Position numbers and translations under genes: made by a program
Shown: positions 45,456 through 57,450 of the stretch, piece after piece
Numbering within the stretch: the first letter of the stretch is position 1
How the letters are laid out: each line of letters starts with the position of its first letter
Notes under the pieces: model-generated
Database searches by the model: none
Seen by the model: only the letters and a program-made list of their open reading frames with translations
What the model was told of the DNA's origin: nothing
Assembly: GCF_017565305.1 (NCBI RefSeq)
Contig: NZ_JAGEKP010000014.1
Span: 1 to 64,000, forward strand
Direction of reading: 5' to 3'
Source of the DNA: Leifsonia sp. TF02-11
Lineage (GTDB): Bacteria > Actinomycetota > Actinomycetes > Actinomycetales > Microbacteriaceae
Length of the DNA stretch: 64,000 nucleotides

Positions 45456-45929
45456 ATGGGATGGTTCGCCCGGCCTCGTGGAGCATCCTCTCCGCGTGAT
45501 CCGCTGTCGGAGGACACGCTCGGCGCCCTCACGCTGCTCGCCGTTCTCGAGGAGGCCGTCGCGCAGCTCGACGCCGCAGAAGCACTCCTCGAGCGGTGCG
45601 CGCTCGCGGGTGATCCGAGGCACTCTGAGGGGGCGCGGTCGTCGGACCGCAGACTCGGCGTCGCGGAGGCCCGGCAGGGGTTGCGGCTGCGCATCGCCTT
45701 CACCCAGCTGTCGCGCTGGCTGGAGGGGATGGACTGCGAGCCGGAGCAGGAGTTGCTGCGCGCCGACACCTCCCGGCTGCTGCGGTTCTATCTGCTGATG
45801 ATCAGCTCGGCGCTCGATGCCGCCTTCACGCCGTCGTCACGACAGCACATCGCGGTCCGCGGCGGGACCGGCGGTACCGCCGGCCGGCTCATCGAATTGC
45901 GCGATCTCGCTCGCGCGGCGGTCGAATAG
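45456..45929 (+). CDS. Hypothetical helical protein
   Basis: A 157-residue protein starting MGWFARPRGASSPRD. Two helical stretches, LGALTLLAVLEEAVAQLDAA and RLRIAFTQLSRWLEGMD, suggest a small helical bundle. No membrane segment or motif recognised. GGAGGGAGGGGAG precedes the ATG, a strong ribosome site that decides the start. Convergent with a 45-residue gene 18 bases away. Confidence 0.72.
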   Translation: MGWFARPRGASSPRDPLSEDTLGALTLLAVLEEAVAQLDAAEALLERCALAGDPRHSEGARSSDRRLGVAEARQGLRLRIAFTQLSRWLEGMDCEPEQELLRADTSRLLRFYLLMISSALDAAFTPSSRQHIAVRGGTGGTAGRLIELRDLARAAVE

Positions 45930-45947
45930 CCCGCGCTGCGCGCCAGG

Positions 45948-46085
45948 TCATGGCGCGCCGTGGACGCCGGGCGACAGTGGCGCGCCGGAGAACGAGTCGA
46001 TCACGGCGACCGACCCGAAACCTACGAGTGCGATCGCGACCACCGACAACAGGACAGCGACCAGCACGGACTGACGACGATTCAT
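45948..46085 (-). CDS. 45-residue single-span membrane or secreted protein
   Basis: A short frame starting MNRRQSVLVAVLLSVVAIAL: two arginines followed by a hydrophobic helix of about 20 residues, then a short external tail DSFSGAPLSPGVHGAP. GGGGGG lies 4 bases before the ATG. Codon use matches the neighbours. It may be a small membrane protein or a leader-like peptide. Function unknown. Confidence 0.6.
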   Translation of the reverse strand: MNRRQSVLVAVLLSVVAIALVGFGSVAVIDSFSGAPLSPGVHGAP

Positions 46086-46226
46086 GTTCCCCCCATGAGC
46101 GACTGCTCGGAACCCAGCGCCCGGTCAGGTTAGCACCCTGCGCGGCCACAGGCAGAATCGTCGTTCCACCCCTGGGGCGTGTCGGTCATTCCGTCGGGAT
46201 TCACGCTTGCGGAGGCACCCGGGGGT

Positions 46227-50272
<4,046 letters not shown>

Positions 50273-50292
50273 CCCGCGTCGCTCTCGACGCT

Positions 50293-50349
50293 CGAGGGGC
50301 ACGTTGTTGTCCCTTTCGGGCCCCGAAAGGGACAACAACGTGCCCCTCG
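50293..50349. repeat. 57-nt perfect inverted repeat (GAGGGGCACGTT family), copy 2
   Basis: Arms of 28 bases (50293-50320 and 50322-50349) are fully complementary around a single central C at 50321; the outer part reads CGAGGGGCACGTTGTTGTC. It lies between convergent sufU and the next gene. The copy at 34569-34625 has the same length, outer 18 bases and genomic setting. Confidence 0.95.
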
Positions 50350-50365
50350 GCGTGAAGGGTGTGCG

Positions 50366-50647
50366 TCAGGGGACGGGGGCGAGGTCGACCTCGTCGGCGA
50401 TGGCCTCCAGCGCGGAGGGCAGGGTCGGGAAGGTCGTGCCGTAGATCAAGCCGGACGGCCCTGCGGCCGTCCAGGTCTCCGTCTGCTTCACGACCTTGCC
50501 GACCAGGTAGCGCTTGTGGCCGCCGAGCACCTGACGCTGCGCGATCGGCAGCGTGAGCGGGAACGCGTAGACATCGCCGCGCGGACTCACCACCAGCTCC
50601 CAGCGGGCGCGGCCCGGGTTGAACTTGCTCGTGAAGATGCGCGACAT
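50366..50647 (-). CDS. Hypothetical 93-residue protein
   Basis: A small beta-rich protein starting MSRIFTSKFNPGRARWELVV, with GDVYAFPLTLPIAQRQVLGG and LIYGTTFPTLPSALEAIADE. No membrane segment and no motif I recognise. The ATG at 50647 is the likely start. The gene is on the same strand as the downstream-facing marR but 95 bases apart. Function unknown. Confidence 0.65.
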   Translation of the reverse strand: MSRIFTSKFNPGRARWELVVSPRGDVYAFPLTLPIAQRQVLGGHKRYLVGKVVKQTETWTAAGPSGLIYGTTFPTLPSALEAIADEVDLAPVP

Positions 50648-50742
50648 GATGGCCTTTTGTACCTCGCCGCCACGGTCCGCCGCCACGAAGATGACGGCCT
50701 GTTGCGGCGAGCGGCGGCAGATGGCGGCAGGCCGCTGCGCCG

Positions 50743-51240
50743 TCAGCCCCCGAGGTGCGCCAGCCAGGTCGTGAGGATGCGCTCCAGAGCGCGCGCGTCG
50801 GCGGGGGAGAGCTCGTCGAGGAGCCGCCGCTCGTTGGCGAAGTGCTCGGTGACGGCCGCGTCGATGCGGGCGACTCCGTCCGGGGTGAGGGCGACGACGC
50901 GACCGCGGCCGTCCGTCGACGATGTGCGGCGCGAGACGAGTCCGGCCTCTTCGAGCCGATCGATGCGCTTGCTCATGCCGCCGGTGGTCACCATCGTGTG
51001 CTGCGCGAGCTCGCCGGGGGTGCGCTCGTAGGGCGCGCCGGCTCGGCGAAGGGTGGCGAGCACATCGAAATCGCCCTCCGTGAGCCCGTGGCGGGCGTAC
51101 ACGGCGACGAGCTGTTCGGTCAGGAGGCCGGCCACCCGGTGCAGGCGGCCGATGACCCCCTGCGGTGCGGGGTCGAGGTCGGGACGCTCGCGACGCCATT
51201 CCTGCTGAATGCCGGCGACGCGGTCGGGTGCGGGGGTCAT
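50743..51240 (-). CDS. MarR-family repressor of the adjacent EamA transporter
   Basis: A 165-residue winged-helix protein. LTEGDFDVLATLRRAG leads into the DNA-binding region TPGELAQHTMVTTGGMSKRI and the wing STDGRGRVVALTPDG at about residues 60-115. The ATG at 51240 is the first after the operator region. Divergent to an EamA-type exporter with two perfect CTTCCATGGAAG palindromes between, so autorepression and repression of the exporter are strongly suggested. Confidence 0.92.
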   Translation of the reverse strand: MTPAPDRVAGIQQEWRRERPDLDPAPQGVIGRLHRVAGLLTEQLVAVYARHGLTEGDFDVLATLRRAGAPYERTPGELAQHTMVTTGGMSKRIDRLEEAGLVSRRTSSTDGRGRVVALTPDGVARIDAAVTEHFANERRLLDELSPADARALERILTTWLAHLGG

Positions 51241-51253
51241 GGTTTCACAATAC

Positions 51254-51286
51254 CTTCCATGGAAGCTAACATAGCTTCCATGGAAG
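51254..51286. promoter_or_regulatory. Tandem MarR operators overlapping the EamA start
   Basis: CTTCCATGGAAG occurs at 51254-51265 and 51275-51286, centres 21 bp apart (two helical turns). Each contains an ATG at its centre (51259 and 51280), both in frame with the EamA gene. The second is the likely start codon. Confidence 0.9.
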
Positions 51287-52281
51287 ATAAATGGCGCTGG
51301 ATCGCCGTCACCGCGATCGCGCCCGTCGCCTGGGGATCGACCTACGTCGTCACGCGGGCGGTGCTTCCCGACACACCGCTGTGGGGCGCCGTTCTGCGCG
51401 CGCTGCCGGCCGGGCTGCTGCTCCTCGCCGTCGCCCGCCGGCGCCCGCACGGGGCGTGGTGGTGGCGCGCGTTCGTGCTCGGGGCGCTCAACGCGGGCGG
51501 GTTCTTCGTGCTCGTGTATGCGGTGGCCCGGCTGCTGCCGTCCGGCATCGCGTCGACGGTGATGGCGACGTCACCACTCGCTCTGATGGGATTCGGCTGG
51601 ATGCTGCTGGGCCAGCGGCCACGGGCGCTGTCGCTGGCGGGTGCCCTCGCGGGTGTCGCGGGAGTGGCGGTGATGCTCTACGGGGGAGGCTCTGCGGTCG
51701 ATCCGCTCGGGCTGGTGGCCGCGGTCGCGGCAATGCTGCTCTCCGCGGTCGGTTATGTGCTTGCGACCCGATGGAACGACGTCGACGTGCTGTCGTCGAC
51801 GGCCTGGCAACTGGTCGCCGGCGGCGTCCTCGTGCTGCCGTTCGCGGCGGTGGTGGAGGGCGCGCCGCCCGCGCTCGACGCTGCCGCGATCGCGGGGTTC
51901 TCCTACGTGTCGCTGGTCGCGACGGCGCTGGCCTACCTCGCCTGGTTCGCCGGGATGCGCCGCCTCGGCCCCGCCGTCGTCGGCCTGGTGGGGCTGCTCA
52001 ACCCGGTCACCGGCGTCGCGCTGGGCGCGCTCGTCGCCGGGGAGGCACTCACCTGGCGACAGCTCCTCGGTCTCGCGATCGTGCTCGTCGGAATCGGGGT
52101 CGGCCAGGTCTCGAGAGCCGGTCAGGCGGCGCGAAGCAGTCGAACGACACGAGTTGGCACGGCGCGCCGCCGTCGTGACGACGACCTGGATCAGTCCGCG
52201 AGCGCCTCCAGGAAGCCGCGCGTCGGCACGAAGAACGTCGTGCCGGTCACGGCCGTCGAGAAGTCGAGGATGCGGTCGTGA
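51280..52281 (+). CDS. EamA-family (DMT) transporter
   Basis: A 333-residue protein with ten predicted helices in two EamA halves. The first opens with AVTAIAPVAWGSTYVVTRAVL and the second with PLGLVAAVAAMLLSAVGYVLA; RRLGPAVVGLVGLLNPVTGV is the typical penultimate motif. Such exporters move amino acids or metabolites. The start could be ATG 51259 or 51280; both lie inside operators. The transporter fold ends near residue 285; the last 45 residues are polar and lie antisense to the DyP gene (91-base overlap), suggesting loss of the ancestral stop. Confidence 0.88.
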   Translation: MEDKWRWIAVTAIAPVAWGSTYVVTRAVLPDTPLWGAVLRALPAGLLLLAVARRRPHGAWWWRAFVLGALNAGGFFVLVYAVARLLPSGIASTVMATSPLALMGFGWMLLGQRPRALSLAGALAGVAGVAVMLYGGGSAVDPLGLVAAVAAMLLSAVGYVLATRWNDVDVLSSTAWQLVAGGVLVLPFAAVVEGAPPALDAAAIAGFSYVSLVATALAYLAWFAGMRRLGPAVVGLVGLLNPVTGVALGALVAGEALTWRQLLGLAIVLVGIGVGQVSRAGQAARSSRTTRVGTARRRRDDDLDQSASASRKPRVGTKNVVPVTAVEKSRMRS

Positions 52282-53159
52282 CTGCCGACCGGGTCGCCGA
52301 CGAACATGCGCTCCAGCATCTTCTCGATCACCCACAACCGGCGTGAGTAGCCGATGAAGTAGGTGCCGAACTCGCCCTGGCCTGGGCGTCCGAAGGGCAT
52401 GTTGTCGCGCAGGATGTCGTGCTCGACGCCCTGGTCGTCGGTGATGGTGGCCAGAGTCTTGTGGGCCTTCTGGCCGTGTTCGACATCGTCGAGCTCGATG
52501 TTCTCGACCTTCGTGCGGCCGATGACGTCCTCCTGCGACGGCACGGGGAGACGGTTCCACGTCGAGAGGTCGTGGAGGTACTTCTGCACGACGACGTAGC
52601 TGCCTCCGGCGTGCACGGGATCCTCGTCGCCGACGATCGCGGCCTCCGCCATGTCGCCTCCCGTCGGGTTGGCGGTGCCGTCGACGAAGCCGAGCAGGTC
52701 GCGGGCGTCGAAGTATCGGAAGCCGGTGACCTCGTCCTGCACCGTGATCGCGTCGCCGAGGAGGTCGAGCAGCTGCCGCTCGAACTCGAAGCAGAAGTCC
52801 CCGCGCTCCGCCCGGATGTGGAACAGCAGGTCCCCGGGACTCGCGACCGCGGTGTGCACGGCGCCGCGGATCTCCGCGAACGGATGCAGCTCCACGGGCG
52901 GCGCGACGTCGGTCAGCCGCGACCAGAACTGCGCTCCGATACCGATGTTGCACGACAGGTGCGCGTTCAGGTCGCGGAAGCCGACGGTCTTCACGAGGTC
53001 GGAGATGCTCGAGATCACGTCGCGCGCTGTCGCGAGCGCGTCGGGTGTGTCGGCCACCGTGACGACGAGGAAGACCGCTGCGCGCGAGAGCGGTGCGTCC
53101 ACGCTCTGCGGCTCGATCGGGACACGCTGCCAGGGGTGATCGCCGGTGCTGTTCGCCAT
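52191..53159 (-). CDS. DyP-type heme peroxidase
   Basis: A 322-residue dye-decolourising peroxidase, a heme enzyme using hydrogen peroxide. The family signature GFVDGTANPTG at about residue 155 includes the distal aspartate (GxxDG), and FGTYFIGYSRRLWVIEKMLERM with the later FVPTRGFLEAL belongs to the C-terminal ferredoxin-like half. The cytoplasmic type is indicated by lack of a Tat signal. No encapsulin gene or cargo tag is evident next to it. Its 3' end overlaps the convergent EamA gene. Confidence 0.9.
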   Translation of the reverse strand: MANSTGDHPWQRVPIEPQSVDAPLSRAAVFLVVTVADTPDALATARDVISSISDLVKTVGFRDLNAHLSCNIGIGAQFWSRLTDVAPPVELHPFAEIRGAVHTAVASPGDLLFHIRAERGDFCFEFERQLLDLLGDAITVQDEVTGFRYFDARDLLGFVDGTANPTGGDMAEAAIVGDEDPVHAGGSYVVVQKYLHDLSTWNRLPVPSQEDVIGRTKVENIELDDVEHGQKAHKTLATITDDQGVEHDILRDNMPFGRPGQGEFGTYFIGYSRRLWVIEKMLERMFVGDPVGSHDRILDFSTAVTGTTFFVPTRGFLEALAD

Positions 53160-53521
53160 GCGCCCACTCTGCCGGATCCGCCCTGCGGGCGGTAGCACCG
53201 CGCCGCCGCTCTGCTGTGGATCCTCACACGCTCGATTGGCCATCGCTGCGAAACCACTGATAGCGTCGAAGGCGGACCGGGGCGCCGAACGGCATGGCGC
53301 ACCGGGTGAACCAGCCCGCGATCTCGGGCCGTGTGGCCGCACAGGTGGCCCGGCGGGATCGTATGGTCGGCTGGCATGGGCGCACCCCGATGGTCGCGCC
53401 TGCGATGGCGATTCGCGTGGAGGGTCCACGCTCGAGTCGTGCTGCCGTCGCCGCATGCCTCCGGCCCGGGCGCAACAACTGTGCGTGACTCGCGGGGGCG
53501 AGCACGCCGGGGAGTACAGAG
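53160..53521. other. 362-base gap upstream of the osmoprotectant importer
   Basis: No convincing gene. TAGCGT at about 53261-53266 in a -10-like context would leave a leader of about 250 bases before the TTG start of the ATPase gene. I see no pattern of a known riboswitch in it. Confidence 0.4.
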
Positions 53522-54817
53522 TTGAGCGACACGATCGCCGTCGAGGCGAGGAACATCTTCAAGGTCTTCGGACGCAAACCGCAGGAGGCGGTGCGCCGCC
53601 TGCGCGACGGCGCCACGAGAGGCGAGGTGACGGGGCTCGGGACGGCCGCCGTCATCGATGCGGGCCTGACGGTCCGGCGCGGCGAGATCTTCGTCGTGAT
53701 GGGACTCTCCGGCTCGGGCAAGTCCACGCTGATCCGGCTGCTGAACGGGCTGCTGGAGCCGACCGCCGGCGAGGTCGCGGTCATGGGGACGACCATCACC
53801 GGGCTGCCCGCGAAGCAGCTGCGGGAGGTCCGCAGGAAGCACATCTCGATGGTGTTCCAGCACTTCGCCCTGCTGCCGCACCGCACAGTGCTGGACAACA
53901 TCGCCTACGGGCTGGAGGTGCAGGGCATGCCGGTCGCCGAGCGGCGTGCCCGCGCGGCCGAGATCCTCGGGCTGGTCGGTCTGGAGGGCTGGGGCGACAA
54001 GCTCCCCTCCGAGCTCTCCGGCGGAATGCAGCAGCGCGTCGGCCTCGGCCGGGCGCTGGCCGCCGACACCGATGTGCTGCTGATGGACGAAGCGTTCTCG
54101 GCGCTCGATCCGCTGATCCGCCGCGAGATGCAGGAGCAGCTGATCGAGCTGCAGGGCTCGCTCGGCAAGACCATCGTGTTCATCACGCACGACCTGAACG
54201 AGGCGATGTTCCTCGGCGACCGCATCGCGGTGATGCGCGACGGCCGGATCGTGCAGACCGGCACGCCGGAGGAGATCCTCACCGACCCGGCCACTGACTA
54301 TGTCGCGAGCTTCGTGCAAGACGTCGACCGCGCCCGCGTGCTGACCGCGGCGAGCGTGATGGAGCCGGCCCGTGCGCTGGTGACGGTCGCGGGAGGCCCG
54401 CGTGCGGCGATGCGGACCATGCGCGACCTCCAGACCTCGGCCGCCTTCGTGGTGGGGCAGGGGCGCCGGCTGCTCGGTGCCGTCCGCGACCGCGACGTGA
54501 TGCGACAGGTGCGCGACGGCCGTTCCGACCTCACCGAGGCGATCACTGAGGACATCGCGACCGTGTCGCGCGACGAGGTGCTCAGCGAGCTCGTCGAGCC
54601 GGCCGTGGGAAGCGCCCTCCCCTTGGCCGTGGTCGACGAGCACCACCGCCTGCTCGGGGTGATTCCACGGGTGACACTTCTGGCCGCGCTCGGCAACGTC
54701 ACCAGCGACACGACAGAGATCCCGGTCGTGGTCGAACCACCGGCGACCGTGCCCGCCGACGCGATGACGCTGGCCCTGCGCGAGACCGCCGGCGACGAGG
54801 CGGGGGTGCTCGCATGA
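53522..54817 (+). CDS. Glycine betaine/proline ABC importer ATPase (ProV/OpuAA type)
   Basis: A 431-residue ATPase of quaternary-amine importers. Walker A is GLSGSGKSTL at about residue 61, the signature LSGGMQQRVGLGRAL at about 164, Walker B DVLLMDEAFSALDP, and the H-loop FITHDLNEA. The last 140 residues form two CBS domains, which sense ionic strength or c-di-AMP in OpuA-type systems. The start is TTG at 53522, after GGGGAG. The stop overlaps the permease ATG as ATGA. Confidence 0.93.
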   Translation: MSDTIAVEARNIFKVFGRKPQEAVRRLRDGATRGEVTGLGTAAVIDAGLTVRRGEIFVVMGLSGSGKSTLIRLLNGLLEPTAGEVAVMGTTITGLPAKQLREVRRKHISMVFQHFALLPHRTVLDNIAYGLEVQGMPVAERRARAAEILGLVGLEGWGDKLPSELSGGMQQRVGLGRALAADTDVLLMDEAFSALDPLIRREMQEQLIELQGSLGKTIVFITHDLNEAMFLGDRIAVMRDGRIVQTGTPEEILTDPATDYVASFVQDVDRARVLTAASVMEPARALVTVAGGPRAAMRTMRDLQTSAAFVVGQGRRLLGAVRDRDVMRQVRDGRSDLTEAITEDIATVSRDEVLSELVEPAVGSALPLAVVDEHHRLLGVIPRVTLLAALGNVTSDTTEIPVVVEPPATVPADAMTLALRETAGDEAGVLA

Positions 54818-56544
54818 CCGCCTTCGCACTCGAGACGACCAAGGTCATCCCGCTGGGGGAGTGGGCGACCAGCGTCGTCGACTTCGTGACGACGACGTTC
54901 GGCGGCCTGTTCGACGTCATCCGCGTGGTGTTCACCGGTATGTACGACGGCGTGGACTGGGCGCTGCAGACACCGCCGTTCTGGGGCGTCATCCTGATCT
55001 TCGCGATTCTCGGGGTCTGGCTGCGCGGCTGGGTGTTCGGCGCGGGCACCGTCCTCGGCCTGCTGCTCATCGCCGGCATCGACCAGTGGTCGAATGCGAT
55101 GGACACGCTCGCCCTGGTGCTCGTGTCCGCCGTGATCGCCGTGGCGCTGAGCCTGCCGCTCGGCATCCTCGCCGCCCGCTCGAAGACGGCCTCCGCGATC
55201 ATCCGGCCGGTGCTCGACTTCATGCAGACGATGCCCGCGTTCGTCTATCTGATCCCTGCGCTGATCCTGTTCCGGGTCGGAGTGGTGCCCGGCATGGTCG
55301 CCACGATCGTGTTCGCGATGGCACCGGGCGTCCGGCTCACCGAACTCGGCATCCGCGGCGTCGACTCCGAGCTGGTGGAGGCCGGCAAAGCGTTCGGTTC
55401 GCCGCCCGGGCGCATCCTGCGGCAGATCCAGCTGCCGCTCGCGATGCCATCGATCCTGGCCGGCGTCAACCAGGTGATCATGCTGTCGCTCTCGATGGTC
55501 GTCATCGCGGGCATGGTCGGCGGCGGTGGCTTGGGCCGTGACATCGTGCAGGCGCTCAGCCGGGTGGATGTCGGGCTCGGCTTCGAGGCGGGCGTCGCTG
55601 TGGTGATCCTGGCGATCATCCTCGACCGGCTGACCGCTGCGGCCGGCCGGGCACGGCTCCGGATGCCGAAGCGGGCACTGGCCGTGCTCGGTGCCGGCCT
55701 GCTCGTGGTCATCGGTGGAACGGCCGTGACCGCGGCCTCCACCGCGGGCGGCGACAAGGGGACGGTGAAGGTCGCCGTGTTCAACGGCTGGCCCGAGGGC
55801 GAGGCGGCCTCCTACCTGTGGAAGCACGTGCTCGAGAAGGAGGGCTACACGGTCCGGTTCGAGTACGCCGACGCCGGCCCCGCCTTCGCCGGTCTCAGCA
55901 CCGGCGACTACGACATCGCGTTCGACGGCTGGCTGCCGACCACGCACGCCCAGTATCTGAAGACGTACGGCAAGAACCTGACCGACCTCGGCGCCTGGAA
56001 CGACGAGGCGAAGCTGACCATCGCGGTCAACAAGGACGCCCCGATCGACTCGCTCGACGACCTGGCGTCGCACGCCTCGACGTTCGGCGACCGCCTGGTG
56101 GGCATCGAGCCAGGCGCCGGCCTCACGGAAGCGGTGCAGCAGAAGGTCATCCCGGGATACGGCCTGCAGAAGCTCGACTTCGTGACCTCCTCGACCCCGG
56201 CGATGCTCGCCGAACTCTCGAGCGCCATGAAGAAGGGCGACGACGTGGCCGTGACGCTCTGGCGGCCGCACTGGGCCTACGACCAGTTCGACCTGAAGGA
56301 CCTGAAGGACCCGAAGGGCGCACTAGGCGCGGCCGAGTCGATCCACTCGATCGCGAGCACGGACTTCCCGAAGCGGCAGCCGCAGATCGCCGAATGGGTG
56401 AAGAAGTTCCGGATGAGCTCCGACCTGCTCTACTCGCTCGAGAACGCGATGTTCAACAGCGGCGCGGACTCTGGGCAGTACGACCGCATCGTGGCGAAGT
56501 GGATGGACGAGCACGCCTCGTACGTGGACGGCCTGACGCGGTAG
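54814..56544 (+). CDS. Osmoprotectant ABC importer permease fused to its substrate-binding protein (ProW-ProX)
   Basis: A 576-residue fusion. Residues 1-300 are the permease with about seven helices and the conserved ATPase-contact loop ELGIRGVDSELVEAGKAFG. After a last helix (ALAVLGAGLLVVIGGTAV, about 290-308) the protein continues outside the cell as an OpuAC/ProX-type binding domain beginning VKVAVFNGWPEGEAASYL, with aromatic residues in FDGWLPTTHAQY and LWRPHWAYDQFDLKDL likely to cage the quaternary amine. Fused permease-receptor proteins are known in OpuA systems; the receptor would be tethered outside. Overlaps proV. Confidence 0.93.
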   Translation: MTAFALETTKVIPLGEWATSVVDFVTTTFGGLFDVIRVVFTGMYDGVDWALQTPPFWGVILIFAILGVWLRGWVFGAGTVLGLLLIAGIDQWSNAMDTLALVLVSAVIAVALSLPLGILAARSKTASAIIRPVLDFMQTMPAFVYLIPALILFRVGVVPGMVATIVFAMAPGVRLTELGIRGVDSELVEAGKAFGSPPGRILRQIQLPLAMPSILAGVNQVIMLSLSMVVIAGMVGGGGLGRDIVQALSRVDVGLGFEAGVAVVILAIILDRLTAAAGRARLRMPKRALAVLGAGLLVVIGGTAVTAASTAGGDKGTVKVAVFNGWPEGEAASYLWKHVLEKEGYTVRFEYADAGPAFAGLSTGDYDIAFDGWLPTTHAQYLKTYGKNLTDLGAWNDEAKLTIAVNKDAPIDSLDDLASHASTFGDRLVGIEPGAGLTEAVQQKVIPGYGLQKLDFVTSSTPAMLAELSSAMKKGDDVAVTLWRPHWAYDQFDLKDLKDPKGALGAAESIHSIASTDFPKRQPQIAEWVKKFRMSSDLLYSLENAMFNSGADSGQYDRIVAKWMDEHASYVDGLTR

Positions 56545-56549
56545 CGCCG

Positions 56550-56555
56550 TAGGCT
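56550..56555 (+). promoter_or_regulatory. Predicted -10 element of a leaderless promoter
   Basis: TAGGCT ends 6 bases before the ATG at 56562, with no Shine-Dalgarno sequence. Confidence 0.35.
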
Positions 56556-56561
56556 GGCAGC

Positions 56562-57431
56562 ATGAGCCTCCCCGCCGGCGACACCGCCGTCACCTACCCC
56601 GACGGCGACCTCGCCTCGATCGGGACCGTGCTGCACGTGCAGTCCCTCGACGACGGGCGCACCGCCGTGCTCCTCGACCGCACGGCGTTCCACGCGGTCG
56701 ACCCGGTCTGGCCGGACCAGCCCGCCGACGAGGGCGCCCTCGTGGTCGACGGGCGCTCCGTGCCCGTCGTCGGCGCGGTGGTCGGCGCGACCGACGGAAC
56801 GACGCTCCATGTGGGCGACGCCCCGGTGCGCACCGGCACACCCGGCTGGGCGTTCGTGGTCTGCCACCTCGTGGAGGATGCCGCCGGAATCGAGCCCGGC
56901 GTCACGGCTCAGGTGGAGGTCGACCCTGAGCTGCGGCGCGCGCTGTCGACCGGGCACACCGCGTGCCACCTGGCGTCGCTCGCCCTCGACGATGCGCTCG
57001 CCGCGCTGTGGACCAAGGAGGTCCCGCTCGACGGCAGGGGCAAGCCGGCCTTCGACCAGCTCGCGATCGCTTCCTCGCGCATCCTCCCCGACGGCTCGGT
57101 CGATGAGTACCGCATCGGCAAGAGCCTGAGGAAGAAGGGTTTCGCCGCCGCCGAACTCCCCGCGGCGCTCGCCGGGGTGACCGAGGCCGCGAACGCGCTG
57201 CTCGCGCAGTGGGTGGCCGCCGCCGACGACGTGGCAATCTCCATCGAACGCGACGGCGACGGGCTGGGCGAACGCCGCCGCTGGCGCGCGAGCCTCCCCG
57301 ACGGCACTGTCGAGATCCCGTGCGGAGGGACGCACCTGCGATCGCTGCACGGTCTCTCCGCGATCCACGTCGACCTCGACTACGACGCCGAGGCGTCCTC
57401 CCTCACGATGCGCACGACCGTGCGCAGCTGA
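56562..57431 (+). CDS. AlaX-like alanyl-tRNA editing protein
   Basis: A 289-residue protein resembling the editing domain of alanyl-tRNA synthetase, which removes serine wrongly attached to tRNA-Ala. The zinc-binding site is visible as TGHTACHLASLAL (HxxxH) at about residue 128 and CGGTHLRSLHGL (CxxxH) at about 253. The N-terminal 90 residues form the beta-barrel seen in long AlaX proteins. It acts on tRNA in the cytoplasm. The GC-rich insert between the two motifs is longer than in AlaX-S. Stands alone. Confidence 0.85.
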   Translation: MSLPAGDTAVTYPDGDLASIGTVLHVQSLDDGRTAVLLDRTAFHAVDPVWPDQPADEGALVVDGRSVPVVGAVVGATDGTTLHVGDAPVRTGTPGWAFVVCHLVEDAAGIEPGVTAQVEVDPELRRALSTGHTACHLASLALDDALAALWTKEVPLDGRGKPAFDQLAIASSRILPDGSVDEYRIGKSLRKKGFAAAELPAALAGVTEAANALLAQWVAAADDVAISIERDGDGLGERRRWRASLPDGTVEIPCGGTHLRSLHGLSAIHVDLDYDAEASSLTMRTTVRS

Positions 57432-57450
57432 CCGACGTCGTCGACGTGCG

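Noticed and set aside
53160-53521. Long leader before the osmoprotectant importer considered as a riboswitch
   Set aside because: No conserved element of c-di-AMP or other known riboswitches could be recognised by eye.
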